A stretch of DNA of 64,000 nt, from assembly GCF_020178975.1 (NCBI RefSeq), contig NZ_JAHXBU010000093.1, forward strand, positions 1-64,000. Reading direction: 5' to 3'. Positions 49,568-58,577 of the stretch are shown here, one piece after another. How positions within the stretch are numbered: the stretch's first letter is position 1; each line of letters opens with the position of its first letter. A model generated the notes under the pieces. It made no database searches, had not been told where the DNA came from, and saw nothing but the letters and a program-made list of their open reading frames with translations. The stretch is from Cesiribacter sp. SM1 (lineage in GTDB: Bacteria > Bacteroidota > Bacteroidia > Cytophagales > Cyclobacteriaceae). The translations under genes and the position numbers were made by a program.

Positions 49568-50023
49568 ATGGTGTTTCAAAATAAGCAGAAGACAAGGTTA
49601 CTCTTTATTGATGATGATGAAATCAATAATTTTATTCTGCAGGAGCTGTTTGCTGATGAACAGGACCTAACGCTGACTTTTTTTTCGGATAGTCCCGCTG
49701 CTTATGATCATTTACGTTCACTGGCAGAAGCAAAGCCCGCTGAGCTTCCCGATATTATCTTCATGGATATTAAGATGCCTATCCTGGATGGCTTTGAATT
49801 TCTGGACAGGCTGCAGGATGAGGGCTTTTTAAATGAAATGCCAGTAGATATTTTCCTGCTGTCTTCTACTCTGGATAGCCGGGATGTAAAGCGTGCGGCC
49901 AGTTATTCAAGAATAAAGGAGCTGGTTACCAAGCCGCTTACCGTAGATAAGTTCAGAACCTTAATAGCCCGCCACTTTAAGGATAGTGTTACTTCTGATT
50001 CTGACCAGCGAAGCGGGTCCTGA
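49568..50023 (+). CDS. Single-domain response regulator (CheY-like)
   Basis: A 151-residue cytosolic receiver domain without an output domain. The acidic pocket is in LLFIDDDEINNFIL, the phospho-acceptor Asp in IIFMDIKMPILDGFEF (about residue 67), the switch Ser in FLLSSTLDS, and the conserved Lys in ELVTKPLTVDKF. No histidine kinase is adjacent. Its reading frame overlaps the end of the convergent ADP-ribosylglycohydrolase gene by 35 bp. Such proteins act in phosphorelays or bind partner proteins; the partner is unknown. Confidence 0.92.
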   Translation: MVFQNKQKTRLLFIDDDEINNFILQELFADEQDLTLTFFSDSPAAYDHLRSLAEAKPAELPDIIFMDIKMPILDGFEFLDRLQDEGFLNEMPVDIFLLSSTLDSRDVKRAASYSRIKELVTKPLTVDKFRTLIARHFKDSVTSDSDQRSGS

Positions 50024-50768
50024 ACTGCTCGGTAATTTCCAGCATGTTTTCGGGGAGGTGTTCCAGTACGGCGGCCTCCAGTGCTTTATCAATGCCCCAC
50101 ATGGCTTCTCCAATGGCGCCTGCCATACAGGCCTGGGTGTCGGCATCGCCTCCGAGTGATACTGCATTTCGTATAGCCTCCTCGGTATTACCGGCCTCCA
50201 GGAAGCACTGAATGGCCTGCGGTACCGAGCCGGCGCAGCTTACATCAAAAGTGTAGCTTTGCCTTATTTCTGCTACCGTAGCAGTAAGTGTATATCCAAT
50301 TTCATGCTCAATCCAATCCCTGATCTCTTCTTTTGAATGCTGCCGGCGGGCCATCCATACGGCACCGGCAACCGCCTGGGCTCCCCTGATGCCTTCCGGA
50401 TGGTCGTGGGTGGGCATGGCCGTTAGCGTAGCCTGTTTAAGCGTTTCCTCCAGTGTGCTAAAGGCCCAGCCTACAGGGCTAACACGCATGGCCGAGCCGT
50501 TGCCCCAGCTGCCGTAAGGCACACTGCAGCGGCTCATGAGCCACTGGTAGAAGTTTTTGCCATAGCCGGCATTAGGGTAGCGGCGGCCCCAGTGTTTTAG
50601 TGCGGCTGCATAACTTTTACCGATTAGCAGGCTTTCCGCTATTGCCACCGTTAGCACAGTATCGTCGGTAAAAGCAGATTTTTCCTGCAACAGCGGAAAA
50701 TTAGTCCGCTTAACAGGTGAAAACTCGTATACAGATCCTATAATATCTCCAGCTATTGCGCCCAGCAT
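49989..50768 (-). CDS. ADP-ribosylglycohydrolase family protein
   Basis: A 259-residue member of the ARH/DraG family, which removes ADP-ribose from proteins or small molecules with two Mg ions. Visible motifs: MLGAIAGDIIGSVYEF at the N-terminus, FTDDTVLTVAIAESLL (metal-binding Thr-Asp-Asp near residue 34-36), YGSWGNGSAMRVSPVG, and SLGGDADTQACMAGAIGEAM near residue 210 (second metal-binding Asp pair). All ligands are present, so it should be active. No toxin, Sir2 or ART gene is adjacent, so the substrate is unknown. The 3' end overlaps the receiver-domain gene. Confidence 0.9.
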   Translation of the reverse strand: MLGAIAGDIIGSVYEFSPVKRTNFPLLQEKSAFTDDTVLTVAIAESLLIGKSYAAALKHWGRRYPNAGYGKNFYQWLMSRCSVPYGSWGNGSAMRVSPVGWAFSTLEETLKQATLTAMPTHDHPEGIRGAQAVAGAVWMARRQHSKEEIRDWIEHEIGYTLTATVAEIRQSYTFDVSCAGSVPQAIQCFLEAGNTEEAIRNAVSLGGDADTQACMAGAIGEAMWGIDKALEAAVLEHLPENMLEITEQFRTRFAGQNQK

Positions 50769-50916
50769 ACCTTAAGAAGCCTGCAGATGGTGGTTTTGTT
50801 CTGTGTAAATCAGTATAAAACCTTACGGTGTACAAGAACAAATGCGGCAGACTTGGGTAGTACAAAATTGTTGCGCAACTTAGCATATTCAATTTATTCT
50901 ACTGAAGAGTCAATTT

Positions 50917-52620
50917 ATGAATAGTATAATGGGAAACCGGGGGCTGCATATACGCACCTGCTTATTATTGTGCCTGTTGCTGGGTGTGTCTGGTAAAGGG
51001 TTTTCCCAGGGTGCCATGGCCCCTATCGATAATTATTATTATCATTTGCTGGACCGTTACGAGATAGGAAGCGGCAGTTTTGCACCCTATCACACCAGCT
51101 ATAAGCCTTACCGCCGTTTGCCCATAGCGCAGTTTGTTGATGCGCAGTACGACAGCCTGCAGCGCAGTGGCTCTGCCGTAGATAAGTTTAACATACAGTT
51201 CCTGGCCAACGATAACTGGGAGTGGAGTGAGCGAGACCAGGTAGAGCGCAAGCCTATCCTGAAGTATTTCTACAGCCGCACGCCCGACCTCTTCAGCGTA
51301 GCTACAAAAGATTTTAACCTGAGCATCAAGCCAGTGCTGTGGTTGCAGGCTGGTGTGGAAAATGGTGATCAGCCAAAAACCTACCGTAACACCCGTGGTG
51401 TAGAGATTAGGGCAAATATTGAAGATAAAGTAAGCATTTACAGCTTTTTAGCAGAAAACCAGGCGCGCTTTCCGTTTTATGTGCGGGAGCGCATTAGCGA
51501 GAGAAAGGTAGTGCCCGGCGAAGCTTTCTGGAAAAGCTTTGGTGAGGCCGGCCACGATTTCTTCACCGCCCGCGGGCATGTGAGCTTCAACCCCATCCGC
51601 AGCATTAACCTGCAGGTGGGGCACGAGCGCTTTCATATCGGTAATGGTATCCGTTCCATGATCCTTTCCGACTATGGCCCGGCGTTCCCCTACATCAAAA
51701 TACAAACAAAGGTGTGGCGCTTTAACTACACCAACCTGTTTGCGCAGCTAAGAGGAGATATTGAGGCTACCAACTCTGGTTCTGCAGGCAGTGTAAACTA
51801 CCCCAAGAAGTTTTATGCCCTGCACCACCTAAGCCTTAATATTACCGACAACTTTAATATTGGCCTTTTTGAGGCTATTATGAGTGGTGATGCCGTTAGC
51901 AATGGCATTGAAGTAGATTATTTTAACCCGGTAATATTTTACAGGGCCGTAGAGCAGTATGGCGGCAGTAACGATAATGCCCTGGTTGGCCTGGATGCAA
52001 AGTGGAACCTCTTTAAGCGTTTTCAGCTGCATGGCCAGTTTGTGCTCGATGAGTTTCTGCTCGATGCCTACCGCCAGGGTAATGGCTGGTGGGGCAACAA
52101 ATGGTCTTCGCAGCTGGGTGCTAAGTATATTAATGTGTTTGGTATTCCTAATCTCGATGGGCAGCTGGAGTGGAACAGGGCACGCCCCTTTATGTACTCG
52201 CACCAGAGCAACTACACCAGCTACACCAATTACGGTCAGCCCCTGGCCCATCCGCTGGGTGCCAACTTCAACGAGCTGCTGGGCAGGCTAACGTACCAGC
52301 CGCTGCCCCGCCTGGTGCTGGAGGGTACCCTGCTTACTGCCGATTATGGTACCGATCCAGAAGGGGAGAACTATGGTGGCGATATTTTCATAAGCTACAC
52401 CACACGCACCCGAAACGAAGGCAACGAAATAGGGCAGGGACTTGCTAATAAGCTTCTGCTGGGCGATCTGCAGCTTTCTTATATGCTGGCCCACCGCCTG
52501 TGGCTGGAGGGTAGCTATACCCTGCGCCGCCTGGAAACCGAAGGCCGTGAAGACCGTAACACCCAGCTGATACAATTTGGTATGCGCTGGAATATGGCCC
52601 GTACGAATCAGCTGTTTTAG
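50917..52620 (+). CDS. Wzi/RemB-like outer-membrane barrel protein
   Basis: A 567-residue exported protein with a signal peptide (residues 1-31, ending GFSQG) and a large beta-barrel with alternating polar and aromatic residues. It has the layout of the capsule-assembly Wzi family: NYYYHLLDRYEIGSGSF, GHERFHIGNGIRSMILSDYGPAF and LFEAIMSGDAVSNGIEVDYFNPVIFYRAVEQY. In Flavobacteria the related RemB is needed for gliding and surface polysaccharide; in enteric bacteria Wzi anchors group 1 capsule. The C-terminus ends in an aromatic residue as typical for barrels. It leads a run of envelope genes. Function in capsule versus gliding is unresolved. Confidence 0.82.
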   Translation: MNSIMGNRGLHIRTCLLLCLLLGVSGKGFSQGAMAPIDNYYYHLLDRYEIGSGSFAPYHTSYKPYRRLPIAQFVDAQYDSLQRSGSAVDKFNIQFLANDNWEWSERDQVERKPILKYFYSRTPDLFSVATKDFNLSIKPVLWLQAGVENGDQPKTYRNTRGVEIRANIEDKVSIYSFLAENQARFPFYVRERISERKVVPGEAFWKSFGEAGHDFFTARGHVSFNPIRSINLQVGHERFHIGNGIRSMILSDYGPAFPYIKIQTKVWRFNYTNLFAQLRGDIEATNSGSAGSVNYPKKFYALHHLSLNITDNFNIGLFEAIMSGDAVSNGIEVDYFNPVIFYRAVEQYGGSNDNALVGLDAKWNLFKRFQLHGQFVLDEFLLDAYRQGNGWWGNKWSSQLGAKYINVFGIPNLDGQLEWNRARPFMYSHQSNYTSYTNYGQPLAHPLGANFNELLGRLTYQPLPRLVLEGTLLTADYGTDPEGENYGGDIFISYTTRTRNEGNEIGQGLANKLLLGDLQLSYMLAHRLWLEGSYTLRRLETEGREDRNTQLIQFGMRWNMARTNQLF

Positions 52621-52675
52621 CACAGCTTCGCTTAAGTCTTTCTCCCGGGCAGTGCTGCCTGTATAAAAGCTGATG

Positions 52676-52722
52676 TTCCCTTAGGATAAGATGGCACCAC
52701 TGCCACCCTTATCCTAAGGGAA
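52676..52722 (+). terminator. Long perfect inverted repeat, probable terminator
   Basis: TTCCCTTAGGATAAG (52676-52690) and CTTATCCTAAGGGAA (52708-52722) are perfect 15-bp complements; the loop holds an inner 5-bp stem (TGGCA/TGCCA). Downstream is T-rich (TTCTTCTTATT) but not a pure run. It separates the barrel gene from the ABC exporter gene. Confidence 0.6.
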
Positions 52723-52793
52723 TTCTTCTTATTAGCTATGGTAATGAAGTTGCCATTGGTAGCTGTTCCCAAACAACTAAAGATTAAAATCCA

Positions 52794-52801
52794 TACCTTT
52801 G
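52794..52801 (+). promoter_or_regulatory. -7 element of the MsbA-like gene
   Basis: TACCTTTG, exact match to TAnnTTTG, 24 nt before the ATG at 52826. An isolated ACAACTAAA half-site at 52773-52781 precedes it. Confidence 0.55.
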
Positions 52802-52825
52802 CGGATAGTTAAAGACCTGTAGGGA

Positions 52826-54658
52826 ATGAATTTATACTTTAGGTTGCTTTCTTATGCGCGGCCCCTGAATGCCCGTGTTCCAAAATATATTGTACTTACG
52901 CTGCTTTCCATCATTTTTGGTGTAACCAGGCTAACCCTGCTTAAGCCAATTTTCGATGTGCTGTTTGATCAGTTAACCCCCGAAGAGCTGGGCCGCTACA
53001 CCCAAAAGCCCGATTTCAGCCTTACCATCGATTATGTGCTCCACTGGTTTTATTATTACCTGAATCTTTGGGAGATTAACTATGGTACCTTTGGTGCGCT
53101 GCTGTTTGTTTGTGTGGTTATCCTGATATCTTCCCTGTTAACCAGCGTGTTTACCTACCTCTCAAACATAGAGCTTGCGTACATACGGGTACAGGCGGTG
53201 AGTAACCTGCGCAAGGCTATTTTTAATAAGGTTAGCATGCTGCACCTGGGCTTCTTCACCAATGAGCGCAAAGGCGATCTTATGTCACGCATCACCAATG
53301 ATGTGCAGGAGGTGGAGGGTTCTATCGTTAACAGCATTACTGTTTTTTTCCGGGAGCCGGCTACTATTATCGTATACTTTATTGTGCTGTTTGCCCTTTC
53401 TGTTGAGCTTACCCTCTTTACGGTGCTGGTGCTTCCTATTTCCGGTTATATTATATCCGGCATTGCCAAGCGACTTAAGAAAAAGGCCAAGGAAAGCCAG
53501 GAGTCGCTGGGGCGTATTGTAAACATGCTGGATGAAACCATCGGTGGTATGCGTGTGGTAAAGGCTTTTACAGCCAGGGGCTTTGTTTTCGACAGGTTCA
53601 GCAAAGAAGTAGATCACTACGGCGATGTGAACATTCATATGGCCCGCCGCAACGAGCTGGCTTCGCCTATCTCGGAGTTTCTGGGAATTTTCTTTGTGGT
53701 AGGCATCTTGCTTTACGGAGGCTCGCTGGTCATGAATGGCAATGCCGCTCTGGATGCTTCTGAATTTATTACCTATATCGCCATCTTCACCCAGGTGCTG
53801 CAGCCTGGTAAAGCCATCAGCAAATCCTTTACCAGCATTCAGCGCGGACTTTCGGCCGGTGAGCGTATTTTCCAGGTGCTCGATGTGGTACCTCAGATCC
53901 AGAATAAGCCAGATGCCATAGCACTGAACAGCTTTGACCACAGTCTTGAGTTTCGCAGTGTTTCTTTTGCCTACGAAGACAAGCGGGTGTTAAAAGGCGT
54001 TAACCTGCAGATTCAGAAAGGCAAAACCATTGCGCTGGTTGGTCCATCGGGTGGTGGTAAATCTACCCTGGCCGACCTGATACCCCGCTTTTATGATCCC
54101 ACCGAAGGCGCCATTTTGCTGGATGGCCGCCCTCTTACCGATTATGATGTGGAATCTTTGCAGCGCCTGATGGGCATAGTAACGCAGGAAAGCATTTTGT
54201 TTAACGATACCATTTTCAATAACATAGCTTTTGGCCTGCCCGATGCAAAGGAGGAAGATGTAGTTCGCGCTGCCAAAATTGCCAATGCACACGATTTTAT
54301 CATGCAAACCGAGGAGGGCTACCAGAGCCTGATTGGTGAGCGGGGCAGCCGCCTCTCCGGGGGGCAGCGGCAACGCCTGAGCATTGCCAGGGCTGTACTA
54401 AAAAATCCGCCCATTCTTATTCTGGATGAGGCCACCTCGGCCCTCGATTCTGAATCGGAACGCCTGGTGCAGGAAGCACTCACCAACCTGATGCAGGGCC
54501 GGACTTCAATAGTAATTGCACACCGCCTGAGCACCATACAGCATGCCGATGAGATTGTGGTGGTACAGCAGGGCAGGATTGTAGAGCGAGGTACCCATGC
54601 AGAACTGCTGGAGCAGGAGGGTTTGTACAAGAAACTCACCTTAATGCAGACTGTGTAG
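52826..54658 (+). CDS. ABC exporter (fused permease/ATPase), MsbA-like
   Basis: A 610-residue half-transporter that works as a homodimer in the inner membrane. The N-terminal half has six helices (first near residues 25-45, last near 300). The nucleotide-binding domain (about 365-600) is complete: Walker A GPSGGGKST near 406, Q-loop MGIVTQESILFND, signature LSGGQRQRL, Walker B ILDEATSALD and the switch His in IAHRLSTI. The relatives flip lipid A, other lipids, or export drugs and peptides. Its position before GmhA and the GT61 gene argues for a lipid or glycan role (inference). It has its own -7 element. Confidence 0.93.
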   Translation: MNLYFRLLSYARPLNARVPKYIVLTLLSIIFGVTRLTLLKPIFDVLFDQLTPEELGRYTQKPDFSLTIDYVLHWFYYYLNLWEINYGTFGALLFVCVVILISSLLTSVFTYLSNIELAYIRVQAVSNLRKAIFNKVSMLHLGFFTNERKGDLMSRITNDVQEVEGSIVNSITVFFREPATIIVYFIVLFALSVELTLFTVLVLPISGYIISGIAKRLKKKAKESQESLGRIVNMLDETIGGMRVVKAFTARGFVFDRFSKEVDHYGDVNIHMARRNELASPISEFLGIFFVVGILLYGGSLVMNGNAALDASEFITYIAIFTQVLQPGKAISKSFTSIQRGLSAGERIFQVLDVVPQIQNKPDAIALNSFDHSLEFRSVSFAYEDKRVLKGVNLQIQKGKTIALVGPSGGGKSTLADLIPRFYDPTEGAILLDGRPLTDYDVESLQRLMGIVTQESILFNDTIFNNIAFGLPDAKEEDVVRAAKIANAHDFIMQTEEGYQSLIGERGSRLSGGQRQRLSIARAVLKNPPILILDEATSALDSESERLVQEALTNLMQGRTSIVIAHRLSTIQHADEIVVVQQGRIVERGTHAELLEQEGLYKKLTLMQTV

Positions 54659-54722
54659 CGCCTGCAGTTTTAACAAAATTTCTGTTATCCAATTCTTTAC
54701 TATAAGTAATCTCTTTAGCCCC

Positions 54723-55097
54723 ATGAAAAACGCACGCTTTATTTTACTGATAGCCGGCCTCGTGTATACTGTTATCACCATAATACTGATGTTGCAGGAA
54801 GAAGCGCTCTACAATAACCTGAACCTCCTGAACCTGCTCGACTATTTCAAATACTGGATGGTGCTGGGACTTATTATACTGGTAGGCTTGATCGTTACAG
54901 GTACTTTATATACTAGAAGCCTGGAAAAGCAAAACAGGCACCTGCAGCAGGAGCATGCTGCTACAAAAGCAAAGCTGTACGATATTGAACAAAAGCGTCT
55001 TGAAGAAGACGAGCAGGCCGGGCGCAGGATAGAAGCGTTCCGCCAATCGCTCGATAAAGGAAATAAACCAACAGACCCTAACACTCCCCGGGCATAA
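54723..55097 (+). CDS. Unrecognised small membrane protein with coiled coil
   Basis: A 124-residue protein: two membrane helices (about residues 5-23 and 45-65), then a long charged helix predicted as coiled coil (SLEKQNRHLQQEHAATKAKL through IEAFRQSLDKG) ending in a Pro/Thr-rich tip. No family is recognised. It lies 64 bp after the ABC exporter and 9 bp before gmhA, on the same strand, so it is probably part of that operon. It could tether the exporter to another component, but nothing in the sequence shows this. Confidence 0.75.
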   Translation: MKNARFILLIAGLVYTVITIILMLQEEALYNNLNLLNLLDYFKYWMVLGLIILVGLIVTGTLYTRSLEKQNRHLQQEHAATKAKLYDIEQKRLEEDEQAGRRIEAFRQSLDKGNKPTDPNTPRA

Positions 55098-55106
55098 TCT
55101 TATAGT

Positions 55107-55691
55107 ATGGAAGGAATAAAGCAGATTGAACAACAGTTGCGGGAGGCTGCCGAGGTTCTCAATACATTTGTTAGCAACCCCCATAACCTGGAGCAGGTAG
55201 AAAAAGCTGCCCAACTGATGGCACAAAGCCTGGAACAGGGGGGCAAACTACTCTCATGTGGCAATGGTGGCTCACACTGCGACGCCATGCATTTTGCCGA
55301 GGAGCTAACGGGTAAATACCGCGAAGAGCGCAAGCCGCTGGCGGCTATTGCCATTTCAGATCCAAGCTTTATCAGCTGCACCGGTAATGATTATGGCTAT
55401 GAGCATATCTTCTCGCGCTTTGTACAGGGCGTTGGCCGCAGCGGCGATGTGCTGCTGGCCATCAGCACCAGTGGCAATTCTGCCAATGTACTGAAAGCGG
55501 CAGAGGCTGCGCGTAAGTCAGGCATTTCTGTAGTAGCCCTTACGGGTAAAAATGGAGGAAAGCTGGCAGATTTGGCCGATGTTGAAATAAGGGTGGCGCA
55601 TAATGGCTATGCCGATCGCATCCAGGAGATACATATCAAAGTAATTCACATTATCATCCAGCGCATCGAGCAGATCCTGGGGGTGGGATAG
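55107..55691 (+). CDS. gmhA: Sedoheptulose-7-phosphate isomerase
   Basis: Converts sedoheptulose-7-phosphate to D-glycero-D-manno-heptose-7-phosphate, the first step of ADP-heptose synthesis for LPS core or other glycans. The 194-residue SIS-domain enzyme shows [22 protein letters not shown] (about residues 49-70), the Ser/Thr phosphate-binding loop [15 protein letters not shown], and the terminal [16 protein letters not shown] helix with the metal-binding His positions. No gmhB, hldE or heptosyltransferase is in the window. It lies in an envelope gene run, just after the small membrane protein. Confidence 0.95.
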   Translation: MEGIKQIEQQLREAAEVLNTFVSNPHNLEQVEKAAQLMAQSLEQGGKLLSCGNGGSHCDAMHFAEELTGKYREERKPLAAIAISDPSFISCTGNDYGYEHIFSRFVQGVGRSGDVLLAISTSGNSANVLKAAEAARKSGISVVALTGKNGGKLADLADVEIRVAHNGYADRIQEIHIKVIHIIIQRIEQILGVG

Positions 55692-55816
55692 TAGTAAGAC
55701 AAAATACTCATCTTAATATTAGCAACCGCTCAATGTGAGTTAGTAAAGGGTTCAGAACATCTTTGAGAGGAAAGTTAACAAAGGCACACAGTAAAAATGC
55801 TTGAAATTCCAAAGCT

Positions 55817-56956
55817 ATGCTTGAGAAGAAAAATATATTTAGAAAGGTAAAAAGAAAAATTGAGTTCGTTCTACGAAATGTATTGGGAAAATATCTTCCA
55901 CTGGAATATGCCATTCAGGGACAGGATTATAAGCTTGAAGTTGTTCATTTTAAAGAAGCATTTCCTTTTAGAAGTACAAATACAGATAATTTACCTGCGC
56001 CGATCGCTGACTTCTTCAAGATTGCTAATGGATGGATTCAGAAAGAATATGTGTACAAATACACGGGTAATTGTTTGATCGAACCAGGTAGCGCGTGGTT
56101 GGTACTGCCTAATAATAAAAAGGTGATACTAGAATCACATCCCTACAATTACTTCCCAAGACCCTCCAGATTGGGCCTTTTGAGTGCATACAAGAGACAA
56201 AAAGTTAACAAAGTAATACCATTAAGATATTACTTTAATAACTATTGGCATTTACATAATGACATTCTGGGGCAGCTTGCATTGGCAGATAAATACATTG
56301 AAGACTGTGATATTCCAATTCTGATCCCAGAGGAGGCACTTGAAATTTCCTTTGTAAGAGATACTTTTAATCAAGCAATCTCATTGAAAGGCAGAAAGTG
56401 GCTGGTACAAAGAAAAGATACCGTTTTTGAAGTAAATGAAGTATATCTCCTAAAGAACATACCTAACACTGCAGAAACTTTCAATGGTGTTCTAAGGCTG
56501 CTGGATTATGGGCTACCTCCATCGCTAAAACATGATAGAATTTATCTGAAGAGGGGAGGAAGGAGAGGCAGGAGGTTGTCAGCATTAAATTCAAGGGAAG
56601 TAGAAGATGTTGTTAAAAGTTTTAATTACAGGGTAGTCGATACGGACGGTTTAAGTATCGATGAGCAGAGAAATTTGTTTGCAAATGCAGCTCATGTTGT
56701 TGGTCTTCATGGAGCCGGACTTACTAACCTTATATTTAGAAGTGGAGCAAATCTACATCTCCTTGAAGTTTTTCCTCTAGACTTTTATCCGCAGCACTAT
56801 TTCTGGCTTTGCAGAGAATTAGGTTTTAGTTACAGCGCGCTTTATGGAACAAAGCTCAGTAACAATGGTGAGTTTACAATTTCAACAGAACTACTAAGAC
56901 AACAGCTAAGTGACATACATTCCGCTCCTACAGATGATACTCTAGTCATAGAATGA
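55817..56956 (+). CDS. Glycosyltransferase family 61-like (DUF563) protein
   Basis: A 379-residue cytosolic protein. The second half has the marks of the DUF563/GT61 family: RIYLKRGGRRGRRLSALNS (a basic nucleotide-sugar region), the block AAHVVGLHGAGLTNLIFRSGANLHLLEVFP, and a PLDFYPQHYFWL end. The N-terminal half (PRPSRLGLLSAYKRQK, YYFNNYWHLHNDIL) also matches the family layout. It should transfer a sugar to a surface glycan. The gene is unlike its neighbours: arginine is coded almost only by AGA/AGG and the DNA is clearly AT-richer, so recent acquisition is likely. It is flanked by 125 bp and 74 bp of AT-rich DNA; no mobile element ends are visible. Confidence 0.85.
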   Translation: MLEKKNIFRKVKRKIEFVLRNVLGKYLPLEYAIQGQDYKLEVVHFKEAFPFRSTNTDNLPAPIADFFKIANGWIQKEYVYKYTGNCLIEPGSAWLVLPNNKKVILESHPYNYFPRPSRLGLLSAYKRQKVNKVIPLRYYFNNYWHLHNDILGQLALADKYIEDCDIPILIPEEALEISFVRDTFNQAISLKGRKWLVQRKDTVFEVNEVYLLKNIPNTAETFNGVLRLLDYGLPPSLKHDRIYLKRGGRRGRRLSALNSREVEDVVKSFNYRVVDTDGLSIDEQRNLFANAAHVVGLHGAGLTNLIFRSGANLHLLEVFPLDFYPQHYFWLCRELGFSYSALYGTKLSNNGEFTISTELLRQQLSDIHSAPTDDTLVIE

Positions 56957-57030
56957 TACAGATAGCTTTCTAAACATTATACACCTTAAAAAGTCTTATT
57001 ACTCTATACCAACTACACAATACTGAAAAT

Positions 57031-58572
57031 ATGCTGGCAAAAACTTATGGAAGCGCTGTGTTTGGGGTGAATGCCCGGTTGATTACCATTGAGGTAAATG
57101 TAGCACAGGGCACTAAGTTTTTTATGGTTGGCCTGCCCGATAATGCGGTGAAAGAGAGCGAACAGCGGGTAGATTCTGCCCTGAAGCACCTGGGATACAG
57201 GATGCCACGGCAAAGAGTGGTGGTAAACCTGGCCCCAGCCGATATCCGGAAAGAAGGTTCCTCTTACGATCTGCCCATTGCCCTGGGTATTCTGCAGGCA
57301 TCTGAACAGCTAATGACGGATAAGCTTGAACAATATCTCATCATGGGAGAGCTGGCCCTGGATGGAGTGTTAAGACCTATCAAAGGAGCGCTTCCCATTG
57401 CTATTGAGGCTCGGAAGCAAGGCTTTAAGGGTTTTGTGCTACCTAAAGAAAATACCGAAGAAGCTGCCATTGTTAACAACCTGGATGTGATTGGCGTTGC
57501 GGACCTACAGGAGGCAATCGATTTTTTTGAAGGTAAGCTGCTAATAGAGCCTGCTAAACAGGATACCCGCGACGTATTCTTTCACAAGCAGGAGGCATTT
57601 GATGTAGACTTTTCTGATGTGCAGGGGCAGGAAAATATAAAGCGGGCCATGGAAATTGCCGCTGCTGGCGGGCACAATGTTATTATGGTAGGCCCTCCGG
57701 GTGCCGGTAAAACCATGCTGGCCAAGCGCCTGCCCACCATACTGCCGCCCCTAAGCCTGCATGAGGCACTGGAAACCACCAAGATTCATTCCGTAGCCGG
57801 TAAGCTGGGCACCAATGCTTCGCTGATCGCACACCGGCCTTACCGCTCGCCTCACCATACTATATCAGATGTAGCCCTGGTAGGCGGTGGTGGTATTCCG
57901 CAGCCGGGCGAGATCAGCCTGGCCCATAATGGAATCCTTTTCCTGGATGAGCTGCCAGAGTTTAAACGGACAGTACTGGAGGTAATGCGCCAGCCGCTGG
58001 AGGAGCGCCGGGTAACGGTTAGTCGTGCAAAGATATCTGTGGACTTTCCTGCCAATTTTATGCTCATCGCCAGCATGAATCCCTGCCCCTGTGGCTATCA
58101 CAATCATCCTGACAAAGAGTGTGTGTGTCCGCCCGGTGCCGTGCAGCGTTATCTGAATAAAATAAGTGGCCCCCTGCTCGACCGCATAGACCTGCATGTA
58201 GAGGTAACACCCGTTTCTTTTGATGAGATGACAGGCCAGCGAAAAACCGAAAGCAGTGCCAGCATACGGGAGCGTGTAATAAAGGCCCGTGAGCGCCAGA
58301 AGCAGCGCTTCGAAGAGTATCCTGAAATCCATTCTAATGCCCTGATGCCCTCGCAGATGGTAAAGGAAGTGTGCCAGATAAACGAAGGAGGCAGAGCCCT
58401 GCTGAAGCGGGCCATGGAGCGCCTGGGCCTAAGTGCCCGGGCCTATGATCGTATTCTTAAAGTAAGCCGCACCATTGCCGATCTGGCCGATAACGACAAC
58501 ATCCAGATAGAACACCTGGCCGAAGCCATCCAGTACCGCAGCCTGGATAGGGAAAGCTGGGCCGGGGGGTGA
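57031..58572 (+). CDS. comM: YifB/ComM-type AAA+ ATPase
   Basis: A 513-residue ATPase of the Mg-chelatase-like family. The N-terminal third (GLPDNAVKESEQRVDSAL, MPRQRVVVNLAPADIRKEGSSYDLPIALGIL) is the Lon-like/ChlI N-domain; the AAA+ core has Walker A GPPGAGKTMLAKR (about residues 221-231), Walker B ILFLDELPEFKR and the arginine-rich NPCPCGYHNHPDKECVCPP cysteine region. The C-terminal MgChlI_C domain includes SARAYDRILKVSRTIADL. ComM of Vibrio helps branch migration during natural transformation; other members have unknown roles. It is convergent with the ZIP gene, 5 bp apart. It follows the AT-rich GT61 gene. Confidence 0.95.
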   Translation: MLAKTYGSAVFGVNARLITIEVNVAQGTKFFMVGLPDNAVKESEQRVDSALKHLGYRMPRQRVVVNLAPADIRKEGSSYDLPIALGILQASEQLMTDKLEQYLIMGELALDGVLRPIKGALPIAIEARKQGFKGFVLPKENTEEAAIVNNLDVIGVADLQEAIDFFEGKLLIEPAKQDTRDVFFHKQEAFDVDFSDVQGQENIKRAMEIAAAGGHNVIMVGPPGAGKTMLAKRLPTILPPLSLHEALETTKIHSVAGKLGTNASLIAHRPYRSPHHTISDVALVGGGGIPQPGEISLAHNGILFLDELPEFKRTVLEVMRQPLEERRVTVSRAKISVDFPANFMLIASMNPCPCGYHNHPDKECVCPPGAVQRYLNKISGPLLDRIDLHVEVTPVSFDEMTGQRKTESSASIRERVIKARERQKQRFEEYPEIHSNALMPSQMVKEVCQINEGGRALLKRAMERLGLSARAYDRILKVSRTIADLADNDNIQIEHLAEAIQYRSLDRESWAGG

Positions 58573-58577
58573 TACTC

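Noticed and set aside
53285-53941. Minus-strand frame of 218 codons inside the ABC exporter
   Set aside because: It mirrors the exporter's membrane domain, has no start context or motif, and the exporter is complete.
57031-58572. YifB/ComM-like ATPase as a sign of a phage or mobile element near the AT-rich GT61 gene
   Set aside because: This family is a chromosomal core gene in most bacteria and its codon use matches the neighbourhood.
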